This document shows, piece by piece, positions 44,110-54,869 of a DNA stretch of 64,000 nucleotides. The notes beneath the pieces are model-generated. The model was not told the origin of the DNA. It was given only the letters and a program-made list of their open reading frames with translations, and made no database searches. The stretch is from NCBI RefSeq assembly GCF_004365875.1, contig NZ_SODF01000001.1, positions 124,001-188,000 of the forward strand. The letters are read 5' to 3'. Position numbers and translations under genes: made by a program. Position 1 is the stretch's first letter. Each line of letters begins with the position of its first letter. Source of the stretch: Kribbella kalugense (GTDB lineage: Bacteria > Actinomycetota > Actinomycetes > Propionibacteriales > Kribbellaceae).

Positions 44110-44552
44110 CTCCCGCGCAACCGATCGCGGACGTCGTCCACGACGAAGGCGAGTCCGATTGCGAGGAGCCAGGCGTCCTTCGCGATCGGCACGCCCTGAT
44201 CAGTCGGGCGCAGGCTGCCTTCCTGCCGCAGACCCGGGGTACGCAAGTACAGACCGAGGAGGGTGCCGGAGAACGCGGTCAGGGCCGCGCCGACGAGAGC
44301 GGCCGGCACCACTGGGACCAGGAGTGCGGTGCCGAGGGCAATCTCACCGGCCGACAAGGATCCCACGAACAAACCGGGATCGAGCCGTCGGAGGAAGGGA
44401 TAGGCGCCGACCGCGAATCCGTGGGCCTGCTTGGCTGCCGCCTCGTCGGCGCGGAACTTGGCCAGACCGGAATTGAGGATGAAGGCGCCGGTGCTGACTC
44501 GCAATGGCACCTGCCAGGCCTTCAGTTGCAGATTCACGGTTCGCCTTTCCAT
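44106..44552 (-). CDS. DoxX-like small membrane protein
   Basis: A 148-residue membrane protein with four predicted segments. RVSTGAFILNSGLAKFRADEAAAKQAHGFAVGAYPFL resembles the DoxX N-terminal pattern. LSAGEIALGTALLVPVVPAAL, LVGAALTAFSGTLLGLYLRTP and WLLAIGLAFVVDD follow. DoxX proteins in mycobacteria belong to membrane complexes that resist oxidative stress. It is the first gene of the operon with PrsW and DUF1931, starting at the ATG at 44552. Confidence 0.7.
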   Translation of the reverse strand: MERRTVNLQLKAWQVPLRVSTGAFILNSGLAKFRADEAAAKQAHGFAVGAYPFLRRLDPGLFVGSLSAGEIALGTALLVPVVPAALVGAALTAFSGTLLGLYLRTPGLRQEGSLRPTDQGVPIAKDAWLLAIGLAFVVDDVRDRLRGR

Positions 44553-44823
44553 TGCTCAGTGGCTCACTTCAGGCAGGCGTGCGGTTGCGAGTCTTGCCCA
44601 CGGGTCTGGCGTCGTCATCCCGGAAGCTTGTAGTCCGTCGCCCTCGCTCCTTTCGTTGACCGGCGGATTGGTCTACGGGAGATGGGGTAACCTGGCAACG
44701 ATGTCCTAGCTGTCCGTGCTAGCTATGAGACGCTCCAGATATGGGTGCAGCCACGAGGAGCCTGCCCGGCGGTTGTTCGCCGCGAGAACGCGTGTGGTAC
44801 AGACCAGGAGATGCGTTCTTGCT
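44553..44823. promoter_or_regulatory. divergent promoter region of the stress block
   Basis: A 271-base gap separates the DoxX-like operon (minus) from the MerR-receiver/KaiC operon (plus). No gene is evident. TAGCTGTCCGTGCTAGCTA near 44707-44725 contains TAGC/GCTA arms and may be an operator. The ribosome binding site AGGAG at 44806-44810 lies 13 bases before the ATG of the MerR-receiver gene. Confidence 0.45.
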
Positions 44824-45489
44824 ATGCCTGATCAGGCGGTCTACAGCATCGGGGCCCTCGCGCGGATGCTCGGTATCCCGGCGGCGACGATTCGGACCTG
44901 GGAGGAACGGTACGGCGTCGTGGTGCCCGAGCGGAGTCCGGGCGGACACCGCCTGTACTCGCGGCTGCAGGTAGAGCAACTGCGCTTCGTCGGCGATCGG
45001 TTGTCGGACGGAATGTCGGTCGGCGACGCCTACCGGCTGCTGCAGGGCCGCTTGGCCAGCGGCGTACCGCTGGAGTCTGTGAAGATCCCCGACGGCAGCG
45101 GTTTGCTCATCCTGCTGGCCGAGCAGGATCCCTTCGCCGCCGACTTCTCCGACTACTTCCTGCGGACCGAAGGGTACGGCGTCACGGTCATCTCGACGGC
45201 CGAGCAGGCCGTGGCCGAAGCCGTACGGAGGACTCCGGATCTCGTCCTGATCGATCTGATGATCTCGGGCGCGCAGGGTCTGCGGCTCTGCGCCCAGTTG
45301 CGACGGCAGTTCGATGTTCCGGTGCTGGCGATCTCCACGCTCGATCTCCGCGACGAGGCGCTGGAAGCCGGCGCCGCCGCGTTTCTGAAGAAACCACTCG
45401 AGCCGCTGCGACTGGTGTCGGTGGTCCGGGACCTGCTGGGGCAGAGCGCCTATCTGCGCTCGAGCTCCGCTGTGGAATCCGGCCCATGA
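44824..45489 (+). CDS. MerR-type HTH fused to a response-regulator receiver domain
   Basis: A 221-residue regulator with an uncommon order. Residues 1-70 are a MerR-like HTH (AVYSIGALARMLGIPAATIRTWEERYGVVVPERSPGGHRLYSRLQVEQLRFV). Residues about 97-215 are a REC domain. Its acidic pocket starts LLILLAEQDPF, the phospho-acceptor Asp is in PDLVLIDLMI, Thr is in AISTLDL and Lys in AAAFLKKPLEPL. The key residues look intact, so phosphorylation is possible, but no histidine kinase is encoded nearby. The ATG overlaps no gene upstream. Its stop overlaps the KaiC-like gene by four bases, which ties the two together functionally. Confidence 0.88.
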   Translation: MPDQAVYSIGALARMLGIPAATIRTWEERYGVVVPERSPGGHRLYSRLQVEQLRFVGDRLSDGMSVGDAYRLLQGRLASGVPLESVKIPDGSGLLILLAEQDPFAADFSDYFLRTEGYGVTVISTAEQAVAEAVRRTPDLVLIDLMISGAQGLRLCAQLRRQFDVPVLAISTLDLRDEALEAGAAAFLKKPLEPLRLVSVVRDLLGQSAYLRSSSAVESGP

Positions 45490-46913
45490 ACGACCGGATG
45501 ACGTCTGGATCGGATCCGCTCGATGTCGTTCTGGGCGGCGGACTGCCACGGAACGCGATCATCTTGGTGATGGGCGCACCTGGCGCCGGCAAGACGATCA
45601 TCGCGCAGCAGTGGGTGTTCGCCAACGCGACCCCTGAGCGGCCGGCCTTGTACCTTTCCACCGTCTCCGAGCCACTGGAGAAGCTTCTCCGCTACGGTCA
45701 GACGCTGTCGTTCTTCGACCCGAAGGCGGTCGGGCGGAGTGTCTGGTACGAGGACCTCGGCGGAACTCTCCGTGACCAGGGCCTGCAGGGAGTTCTCGTC
45801 CGCGTGCGCGAGCTCGTCCGGGTCAGACGGCCGGCGATGATCGTGATCGACAGCTTCAAGGCGATGCATCCCTACGCCGGGCGGAGCGGTGGCTTTCGCC
45901 CGTTCCTGCACGATCTCGCCGGCATGCTGAGCGCCTTTCCGGCGACCTCGATGTGGGTGGGGGAGTACCAGGAGGACGAGATTCAGCGCTCTCCCGAGTT
46001 CGCTGTGGCCGATGCGATCATCGCGCTGAAAAGCGTCCATTCCGCTGAACGCAGCTCCCGGGCTCTCCAGGTACACAAGCTTCGGGGTGGCGGCTTCCTG
46101 GCCGGCACACATTCCTACCGCCTGTCGGAGGAAGGCATCACTGTCTATCCCCGGCTCGCCGACCCCGCGGATCCGAGAGACTACGAACTGCGCGGTGAGC
46201 GCGTTCCGTCCGGCATCCAGGCCCTCGACGACATGATGGAGGACGGCTACTGGTCGGGTTCGTCGACGCTGGTGGCGGGACCGACCGGTATCGGGAAGAC
46301 GGTGATGGGACTGCACTTCGCCTTTTATGCGGTCAACCATGGCGAACGCGCGATCATCGCGACGATGCAGGAGCATCCGTCGCAGCTGGAGCGTACGGCG
46401 TCGCAGTTCGGCTGGTCCGTGAAGTCCGACAACCTGACACTCATGTACCGCAGCCCCGTCGACCTCAATGTCGACCAGTGGGTTTACGAGCTCCTGGACA
46501 CGATGGAGACCACCGGAGCCCGCAGGGTGCTCCTGGACAGCCTCGCGGACCTGCAGGCCGCGGCACCGGATGAGACGCGTTTCAGGGAGTACCTCTACTC
46601 GCTGCTGCACAGATCCTCGCGGCATGGAATCAGCCTGATGATGACGTACGAGCTCCCGGAGCTGTTCGGGGCGTCCAGACTCTCGGACGTCGCGGCGTCG
46701 CACCTGTCCGACAACGTCGTACTGCTGCAGTACAGAGATGACGCCGGGGCGATGGCGCGCACGCTCACAGTGCTGAAGACACGGGCCACCGACCACGAGT
46801 CGAGGGTGCGGGAGTTCCGGATCGCCGCCGATGGGATCGCTCTCGTTCCCACGTCCGAGGCGCGCGAGCCACTGAGGGACTTTGGGGCTGGCCAGAGTGC
46901 CGGGAAGGTGTAG
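45486..46913 (+). CDS. KaiC-like double RecA-fold ATPase
   Basis: A 475-residue protein with two KaiC domains. The first has Walker A MGAPGAGKT near residue 30. The second has GPTGIGKT near residue 265. Walker B-like MIVIDS and VLLDS follow. In cyanobacterial KaiC the second domain autophosphorylates adjacent Ser431 and Thr432. The aligned segment here (LSDVAASHLSDNVVLL) keeps a Ser but has His in place of Thr by my alignment. The paired catalytic glutamates appear reduced to one in each domain (TVSEP, MQEHP). No kaiA or kaiB is present. It is probably a signalling ATPase working with the MerR-receiver protein. Confidence 0.9.
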   Translation: MNDRMTSGSDPLDVVLGGGLPRNAIILVMGAPGAGKTIIAQQWVFANATPERPALYLSTVSEPLEKLLRYGQTLSFFDPKAVGRSVWYEDLGGTLRDQGLQGVLVRVRELVRVRRPAMIVIDSFKAMHPYAGRSGGFRPFLHDLAGMLSAFPATSMWVGEYQEDEIQRSPEFAVADAIIALKSVHSAERSSRALQVHKLRGGGFLAGTHSYRLSEEGITVYPRLADPADPRDYELRGERVPSGIQALDDMMEDGYWSGSSTLVAGPTGIGKTVMGLHFAFYAVNHGERAIIATMQEHPSQLERTASQFGWSVKSDNLTLMYRSPVDLNVDQWVYELLDTMETTGARRVLLDSLADLQAAAPDETRFREYLYSLLHRSSRHGISLMMTYELPELFGASRLSDVAASHLSDNVVLLQYRDDAGAMARTLTVLKTRATDHESRVREFRIAADGIALVPTSEAREPLRDFGAGQSAGKV

Positions 46914-47016
46914 TTGCCTTCGGCACTTCCTCGACAACCCTGGCGGATTTCCGGCCGCCCGAGAGAGGCTTCAGCTGTACCGCGCCGCGTACGGCGAGTG
47001 AGAGGCAGGGGCTCCC

Positions 47017-48333
47017 ATGTTCACGCCACGACCTTCGGCGGGCCGGCTTCGCGGCCGGGTGGGAGAGCTCAAGTCGGTCCTCGACCTCCTCGGCACCGCG
47101 GCGGCCGGGCACAGCGCGATCTTGCTGGTGGACGGTGCGCCGGGCATCGGAAAGACCCGACTTCTCGCCGCGGCCGAGGATCAGGCGACGCACGACGGCT
47201 TCAGCCTCGCGAGGGCCCATGCCGAGGAGCTGCCGCGGCCCCCGCCGCTGGCGCCGCTGTTCGCCGGGCTTGACCTGGCGCCATCGGGCGTCGCACAGGC
47301 CAGTCAAGGGCATATGCTCGCGTGCCTGGAAAAGTTGGCGGTTCACACCGAGAAGCTCGCCGCACGAGGTCCGGTCTGCATCACCTTGGATGACGCTCAG
47401 TGGGCCGACTCGACGACGATAGCGGCGTTGCGAGCGTTGCCGGTGTGGCTGGCGGAGTATCCGATCGGCTGGGTGCTGGTGCGTCGGACGGCGGGGGAGG
47501 ACCCCCCGATCGACTGGTTGTTCGGGGAGTGGGAGCACCTGGGAGCGTCCCGGATCGCACTCGGGCCCCTCGCGGACGATGCGGTCACCGACGTCATCGC
47601 CGACGTGCTCAGCGCGCGCCCGGACGGTGACCTGCTGGCCATGGCGCACGGTGCGGCGGGTAATCCGCTACTTATCAGAGCACTCCTGGACGGACTGCGG
47701 GCCGAGGGCGGCGTCGCTGTCGCCGGTGGCCGCGCACAACTGCTGTCCGGACGGCCGCCGACGCAGGTGTGTGAAGTCGTCCATGACTGGGTCATGCGGC
47801 TCAGCCCCACGGCGCGCCATCTCCTCGATGTCGCCGCGTCCTTGGATCGATCATTTGCCGTGGACGACCTGCGCGACCTGCTCGGATGGCCGGACGAGCA
47901 ACTGCGGCAGCCGCTGCACGAGATCATCGCGGCCGACCTGCTCATCCCGGTTGCGAAAGATGTACTGGCGTTCCACCACGATCTCGTCCGGCAGTCGGTC
48001 GCCGATCGCGTCCCGGCCGCCATGCGTTTCGCGCTGCACCGTCAGGTAGCTGGGACGCGCCGGTTCCGCACAGACCTGGCTACGACCCCAGCGATCGGCC
48101 GGCCGCAGGATGCTGTCGAGGATTGGGACTGTCTGACCGGTGGCGAGCGGACGGTGGCCGAACTGGTGGCTCAAGGGCTGACCAACCGCGAGGTGGCGAC
48201 GCGGCTCTTCCTCTCGCCGCACACTGTCTCTTTCCATCTGCGAAAGGTGTATCGAAAGCTCGGCGTCCGGAGCCGGGTGGAGCTGACCCGCGCGTCTGTC
48301 CACCGCGAACGGGATCGGCTGTCTCGCCGATGA
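47017..48333 (+). CDS. LuxR-type regulator with AAA ATPase domain, short form
   Basis: A 438-residue protein. The N-terminal STAND/AAA ATPase has Walker A LVDGAPGIGKTRLL and Walker B CITLDDAQWADST. The ATPase lobes follow, and then a C-terminal LuxR HTH (LTGGERTVAELVAQGLTNREVATRLFLSPHTVSFHLRKVYRKLG). The helical repeat domain that usually separates ATPase and HTH is missing, making it about half the typical LAL-regulator length. The ATG at 47017 is preceded by a GAGAGGCAGGGG tract. Its stop overlaps the next LuxR gene by four bases. Confidence 0.88.
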   Translation: MFTPRPSAGRLRGRVGELKSVLDLLGTAAAGHSAILLVDGAPGIGKTRLLAAAEDQATHDGFSLARAHAEELPRPPPLAPLFAGLDLAPSGVAQASQGHMLACLEKLAVHTEKLAARGPVCITLDDAQWADSTTIAALRALPVWLAEYPIGWVLVRRTAGEDPPIDWLFGEWEHLGASRIALGPLADDAVTDVIADVLSARPDGDLLAMAHGAAGNPLLIRALLDGLRAEGGVAVAGGRAQLLSGRPPTQVCEVVHDWVMRLSPTARHLLDVAASLDRSFAVDDLRDLLGWPDEQLRQPLHEIIAADLLIPVAKDVLAFHHDLVRQSVADRVPAAMRFALHRQVAGTRRFRTDLATTPAIGRPQDAVEDWDCLTGGERTVAELVAQGLTNREVATRLFLSPHTVSFHLRKVYRKLGVRSRVELTRASVHRERDRLSRR

Positions 48334-51116
48334 ACCCTCGATCCTTGCTCGGCCGGGAGACCGAGATGCGTCGACTCGGCGAATCCGTCATGGCTGTAGC
48401 GGCTGGTCGTGGGTGCGTCATCGCGGTGGAGGGCACGGCCGGCCTCGGTAAGAGCAGGCTGGTGCTGGAGACGGTGACCTGCGCCCGGACGCTCGAGATC
48501 GGCGTCGGATCCGGTGTCGCCGACGAGTTCCACCGGGTGTCGCCGCTGACGCCGTTGCTGGCGGCATTGCGTGACTGCAGTCCGCCGATTCTCGGCAATG
48601 CAGAGTTCGATCCCGTGCACCTGCTGGACTATGACGCCTCCTGGCTGATCGACCGGCTCGAAGCGGCACTCAGGAGGACTGCGGTTCGGCGGCCAATCAT
48701 GATCACACTGGACGACCTGCAGTGGGCGGACCCGCTGACAGTGATCGCGCTCAGAGCTCTGACCGAACGTCTGGCAGCCAGCCCGATCATGTGGCTGCTG
48801 AGCCGGCGTCCTTGGCCGTCCACGCCGACGGTGGACGCGTTGTTCTCCGACCTGGTCGCAGCCGGTGCGATCCCGCTCAGGCTGGCGCCGCTGGAGCCGG
48901 CGGCTGTGGCACGGGTGGCCGGTGATCTGCTGGGCGCCGCACCGGACGGTGCGCTGCTGGGACTGCTGGAGAAGTGCGCCGGCAACCCGGCAGTCGTGGT
49001 GGACCTGCTGACCACGCTCGCCGAACATGACGAGCTCATCATCGACGCGGCACGCGCTCGACTTCTGCCCGGCTCTCTGCAGCAGCGGCTCCGCGGTTGG
49101 CTGACCCAGGTTGAGCCATCGACCCGGCAACTGCTGGATGCCGCATCGATCTTCGGCCGAACCTTTGACCTGCCGTCAGTCGCAAAGGTTCTGCATCGCA
49201 GGGTTGCCGAGTTGCTGCCGGCGGTCCAGGAGGCGCTCGGAGCAGGTCTGCTGGTGGAGGCAGGCACACAGCTGGAGTTCCAGCATGATCTGATCCGCGA
49301 GGCGGTCTACGGTGCGCTCCCGGTTGGCGTGCGGCGGGACCTGCATCGCCACGCGGCTCACGCATTGCTCGCCACGGGTGGATCGCTCTCCGATGCGGCG
49401 GCCCACACCATCACTGGCGCCGTGCCTGGCGACGCCCAAGCCGCCGCGCTGCTGGTCCGGGCTTCCGACGATGTCGCGGCCGCTGCTCCTGGCCCGGCGG
49501 GGGACCTGAGGCTGCGCGCCGTCGACCTGATGCCGTACGCCGACGTCGATCGGCCAGGGCTTGTGCTGGAGACGATGAGCCTGCTCCTTCGCGCGGGGCG
49601 GAACGCGGAGGCCCATGCACTCGCTGAGGTCTCCTTGCGGGCCGACCTACCAACGGAAGTCGAGGCAAGGCTTCGCTTCGAACTGGCCGACTCCCTCGGG
49701 ATCGCTGGTTGCTCGGCCTCTGCGTTGCACCACGCCAGGACTGCGCTCGCCCTCGAGGGTGTCGACGACTCGACGCGGGCCTTGCTGTTGGCCGCAGAGT
49801 CGAACGCACATCTGATGGCCGGTAACCCCCGCGCGGCCCTGCGAGCAGGCGAACAGGCTCTCGCTACTGGCAGGACGTCGGCTCGGGCGGGCCGGGCTCT
49901 CCTCACGATGGGGGCGGCCGAGAGGGTGCGCGGTCGCCTGACGAGATCGCTCGAACTCGTCGATGAAGCCGTCGACGTGCTGGCCTCTGACACGACTGAG
50001 GAGCGGCACCTCGAGGTCTGCTGGACGCGGGGCCACACGCTGATGGCGCTCGATCGCTTCGACGAGGCGGAGGCCGCCTTCGATGCCGCCGGCCGGCGAG
50101 TGGCTGGGCCCGGCACGGAGTGGACTAACGTGTTCGGGTCCGCGTGCCGCGCGACGCTGCTGCTGCATCGAGGTGACCTGGACGATGCCATTGCCGAAGG
50201 CAACGCGGGCCTGATCCGTGCCGAGGAGCTGCAGTCGTGGAAGTACGTGCCGGAGTTGTGCGCCGTACTCGCGGAGGCGAACGCCTACCGGGGCGAGTTC
50301 GGGTCGGCCCGCCGTCAGTTGCGGCGCGGCGTCAGCAGGGTGTACGAGCCGGGCAGTGACGGAGCGCAACGGCTGGCGTGGGCGAGCGCGGTGGTCGACG
50401 AGACGGCCGGTGAGGAACCCGCACGCGTGGTCGCGCACCTCGCCTCGCTGTATCAGAAACTGCCGGACGGTCTGCAGGTGCTGGCGTTCGATCCCATGGT
50501 TGGACCGCGCCTGGTGGGGCTGGCGAGGCGAGCGAATGACGCGAAGCGCGCTGGTACGGCCGCCGATGCGGCGGACACCCTCCGTCGGATCAACCGTGCG
50601 GTGATCTCGTTCGACGCCGCGGGCCTGCAGGCCCGCGGCCTGCTCGACGACGACGTCGACCGCCTGGTGGCGGCTGTGCACGCGTTCGAGGCGAGTCCCC
50701 GCCCGCTGGCGCGCGCCCGTGCCGCCGAGGATGCCGCGGCCGGCCTGTTCGAGCAGCGCCGGCGTGCGGAAGCCCTGGAGCAGCTCGAGCTGGCACGTGC
50801 CGAGTACGACCGGGCCGGCGCGGTCGTGCTCGGCCGGCGCGTCCGGCAGCGACTCTCGGAAAATGCCGGGCCGGGAACGGAACAGTCAACGGTCAAACGG
50901 CCGAGCTTCGGCTGGCCGAGCCTGACGGCGGCCGAGCTCCGGGTCGCGCGACGTGCAGCGACCGGACTCACCAACCACGCCATCGCCGACGAACTCGAGC
51001 TGTCTCCGCACACCGTGGAGTCACACCTGCGGCACGCCTATCGCAAACTCGATGTCCGATCCCGAGTCGAACTCACCCAGGTCGTCCTGACCCGCGAACC
51101 GACCGTCGATGTCTGA
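48330..51116 (+). CDS. large LuxR-type (LAL) regulator
   Basis: A 928-residue STAND-type regulator. Walker A is VEGTAGLGKSRLV near residue 33. Walker B is MITLDDLQWADPL. A long helical, TPR-like middle runs from about residue 400 to 830. The C-terminal LuxR HTH is LTAAELRVARRAATGLTNHAIADELELSPHTVESHLRHAYRKL. Such proteins bind ATP and an inducer before activating transcription. It is translated with the short LuxR ATPase upstream and ends 126 bases before dnaK. The chaperone operon and its shared promoter motif are therefore obvious candidate targets. Confidence 0.9.
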   Translation: MNPRSLLGRETEMRRLGESVMAVAAGRGCVIAVEGTAGLGKSRLVLETVTCARTLEIGVGSGVADEFHRVSPLTPLLAALRDCSPPILGNAEFDPVHLLDYDASWLIDRLEAALRRTAVRRPIMITLDDLQWADPLTVIALRALTERLAASPIMWLLSRRPWPSTPTVDALFSDLVAAGAIPLRLAPLEPAAVARVAGDLLGAAPDGALLGLLEKCAGNPAVVVDLLTTLAEHDELIIDAARARLLPGSLQQRLRGWLTQVEPSTRQLLDAASIFGRTFDLPSVAKVLHRRVAELLPAVQEALGAGLLVEAGTQLEFQHDLIREAVYGALPVGVRRDLHRHAAHALLATGGSLSDAAAHTITGAVPGDAQAAALLVRASDDVAAAAPGPAGDLRLRAVDLMPYADVDRPGLVLETMSLLLRAGRNAEAHALAEVSLRADLPTEVEARLRFELADSLGIAGCSASALHHARTALALEGVDDSTRALLLAAESNAHLMAGNPRAALRAGEQALATGRTSARAGRALLTMGAAERVRGRLTRSLELVDEAVDVLASDTTEERHLEVCWTRGHTLMALDRFDEAEAAFDAAGRRVAGPGTEWTNVFGSACRATLLLHRGDLDDAIAEGNAGLIRAEELQSWKYVPELCAVLAEANAYRGEFGSARRQLRRGVSRVYEPGSDGAQRLAWASAVVDETAGEEPARVVAHLASLYQKLPDGLQVLAFDPMVGPRLVGLARRANDAKRAGTAADAADTLRRINRAVISFDAAGLQARGLLDDDVDRLVAAVHAFEASPRPLARARAAEDAAAGLFEQRRRAEALEQLELARAEYDRAGAVVLGRRVRQRLSENAGPGTEQSTVKRPSFGWPSLTAAELRVARRAATGLTNHAIADELELSPHTVESHLRHAYRKLDVRSRVELTQVVLTREPTVDV

Positions 51117-51142
51117 TCAACCGATGATCGCCTGATCCCCTG

Positions 51143-51188
51143 AACCACACGTTCTGGGGATGTGTTCGGAGTCTGAGCGGACCAGGTT
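51143..51188 (+). promoter_or_regulatory. two-block promoter motif of the dnaK operon
   Basis: AACCAC (51143-51148), two variable bases, GTTCTGGGGATGTGT (51151-51165), then GGACCAGGTT (51179-51188). The same blocks with the same internal distances occur at 60652-60697 before the UBP zinc-finger gene. No HAIR or CIRCE heat-shock element is visible in the 126-base region. The blocks end 54 bases before the dnaK ATG. Confidence 0.75.
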
Positions 51189-51242
51189 TGTGTGTGTCCG
51201 TGACAAGGCGTACAGAGGCCCGGAACACACAGGAGGCAGACC

Positions 51243-53114
<1,872 letters not shown>

Positions 53115-53119
53115 TCCGA

Positions 53120-53617
53120 ATGGCCGATCAGGAGACCGACAACGGTGCGGCGCCGTCACGAGTCGAGGACGAGCTGGAGGAGGCGCGCGAGAAGGCCGCC
53201 GAGATGGAAGACAGGTGGCGGCGCACGGCGGCCGAGCTGGACAACTTCCGGAAGCGAGTCGCGCGCGAGTCCGGACAGCAGCGGGACACCGAACGCGCCC
53301 TGGTCGCCGCCAGTTGGCTGCCGGTCGTCGACAACCTGGAGTTGGCGCTGGAGCATGCCGACGCCGGCGACGAGGCGATCGTCGAAGGTATCCGGGCCGT
53401 GCGGGACCAGGCCCTCGCCGTACTGTCCGGACTCGGCTACCCCCAGGTCGACGACAGCGGGAAACGCTTCGACCCGGCGCTGCACGAGGCGGTCGGTACC
53501 ACGCCCAGCCCTGAGGTGCCGGCCGGCACGATCGTGCACGTCGTCCGGCCCCGGTACGGTGACGGAACTCGGGTGCTTCGTCCGGCCGGCGTGGTGGTCG
53601 CCGCGGAGGAGCGCTGA
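53120..53617 (+). CDS. grpE: nucleotide exchange factor GrpE
   Basis: A 165-residue DnaK cofactor that releases ADP. An N-terminal coiled coil ([32 protein letters not shown]) is followed by the four-helix and beta-wing domain ([65 protein letters not shown]). It starts six bases after dnaK and overlaps dnaJ by one base. Confidence 0.94.
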   Translation: MADQETDNGAAPSRVEDELEEAREKAAEMEDRWRRTAAELDNFRKRVARESGQQRDTERALVAASWLPVVDNLELALEHADAGDEAIVEGIRAVRDQALAVLSGLGYPQVDDSGKRFDPALHEAVGTTPSPEVPAGTIVHVVRPRYGDGTRVLRPAGVVVAAEER

Positions 53618-54564
53618 TGCCCAGCCGGGATTTCTACACAACCCTCGGGGTTTCGCGGGACGCGAGCGCCGACGAGATCCAGAAAGCCTACCGCCGGCTC
53701 GCTCGCAAGTATCACCCGGACGTCAACAAGGACCCCGACGCGGAGGAACGGTTCAAGCAGGTCTCCGAGGCTTACGACGCTCTGTCCGATCCCCAACAGC
53801 GCAAGCGGTACGACGCGTTCGGTGAGGACTTCCGCCGGGTGCCTCCGGACGTCGACCCCGACACCTACGCCCGGTCCCGTGCCGGCCGGGCCGGGGGCGG
53901 CGGCCGGACCAGGGAGCCTACCTGGGATACCGGAGCGAGTCAGTTCGATGCCGAGGGCATCGATCTGGACGACCTGCTCGGCGGGATGTTCGGTGGCCGA
54001 ACCCGGCGCGGCTGGGGCCGGATCCCGGGCTCGGACCAGGAGGTCGAGCTGGAGCTGACCGTCGAGGAGGCCTACCGGGGCGGCAACCGGAAACTGACCG
54101 TGCGCGGTCCGACCGGCGCGGACCGGACCATCGACGTCAAGATCCCGGCCGGCGTGGTGAACGGTCAGCGGATCCGGCTCGGCGCGCAGGGCGGCCAGGG
54201 CACCGGTGGCGCACCCGCCGGAGACCTGTACCTGGTGGTCCGGATCGCAGATCATCCGCGGTGCCGGGTCTCTGGACGTGACCTCACCGTCGACCTGCCG
54301 CTCGCCGTGTGGGAGGGGGCGCTGGGTGCGTCGGTGTCGATCGAGACCCCCGGTGGTGACGCGACGGTGAAGGTGCCGAAGGCCAGCTCGAGCGGACGCA
54401 GGCTCCGGCTCAAAGGCCGCGGTCTGCCGAACCCCCGTGGGACGCCGGGTGATCTGTACGCCGAGGTCAGATTGATGGTTCCGCCGAGACTCACCCGCGA
54501 GGAGAAGCGCCTGTTCGAGGAGTTGGCCGGGACGTCGAAGTTCGACCCGAGGAGGCGGGCATGA
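53617..54564 (+). CDS. DnaJ-type co-chaperone, CbpA-like (no zinc finger)
   Basis: A 315-residue class II Hsp40. The J domain at residues 5-70 has the KYHPDVN motif that activates DnaK. A Gly/Arg-rich linker ([15 protein letters not shown]) follows. The two C-terminal beta domains ([20 protein letters not shown] through [26 protein letters not shown]) bind substrate. The CxxCxGxG zinc repeats of class I DnaJ are absent. It overlaps grpE by one base and the CbpM-like gene by four. Confidence 0.93.
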   Translation: MPSRDFYTTLGVSRDASADEIQKAYRRLARKYHPDVNKDPDAEERFKQVSEAYDALSDPQQRKRYDAFGEDFRRVPPDVDPDTYARSRAGRAGGGGRTREPTWDTGASQFDAEGIDLDDLLGGMFGGRTRRGWGRIPGSDQEVELELTVEEAYRGGNRKLTVRGPTGADRTIDVKIPAGVVNGQRIRLGAQGGQGTGGAPAGDLYLVVRIADHPRCRVSGRDLTVDLPLAVWEGALGASVSIETPGGDATVKVPKASSSGRRLRLKGRGLPNPRGTPGDLYAEVRLMVPPRLTREEKRLFEELAGTSKFDPRRRA

Positions 54565-54869
54565 GCCATCAGTTGACCAGGCCCAGCCGGTTCGCGCTTG
54601 AGGACTTCGCGCGGCTGACCGGAGCACATCCCGAACTGCTGAAACGGTTCGTCGCCCTGGGATTGCTCGAGGCAACGACCGACGGCAGCGGCGAGTTGTG
54701 GTTCGTCCCGTCGCAGCTGAGCCGGGTGGCCCGGATCCAGCGACTGCGGGCCGGGCTCGACCTGAACTATGCGGCGCTGGGTCTGGTGATGGACCTGCTG
54801 GATCGCATCGCCGTGCTGGAAGCAGAGCGCAGACGTTTCGTCCGAAGAGGAGCCAGGACATGGACATGA
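54561..54869 (+). CDS. chaperone modulator CbpM-like / MerR-like protein
   Basis: A 102-residue protein with an N-terminal MerR-like HTH ([43 protein letters not shown]) and a C-terminal helical part ([35 protein letters not shown]). CbpM binds the J domain of CbpA and blocks it; HspR represses dnaK operons in actinobacteria. This protein follows a CbpA-like gene, lacks the HspR pattern, and no HAIR operator is seen, so the CbpM role is preferred. It overlaps dnaJ by four bases and clpB by ten. Confidence 0.8.
   Translation: MSHQLTRPSRFALEDFARLTGAHPELLKRFVALGLLEATTDGSGELWFVPSQLSRVARIQRLRAGLDLNYAALGLVMDLLDRIAVLEAERRRFVRRGARTWT

Noticed and set aside
51117..51242. HAIR or CIRCE heat-shock operator before dnaK
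   Set aside because: Neither CTTGAGT-N7-ACTCAAG nor TTAGCACTC-N9-GAGTGCTAA, or close variants, are visible.
54561..54869. HspR repressor
   Set aside because: The N-terminal HspR pattern and HAIR site are absent; context with a CbpA-like DnaJ favours CbpM.
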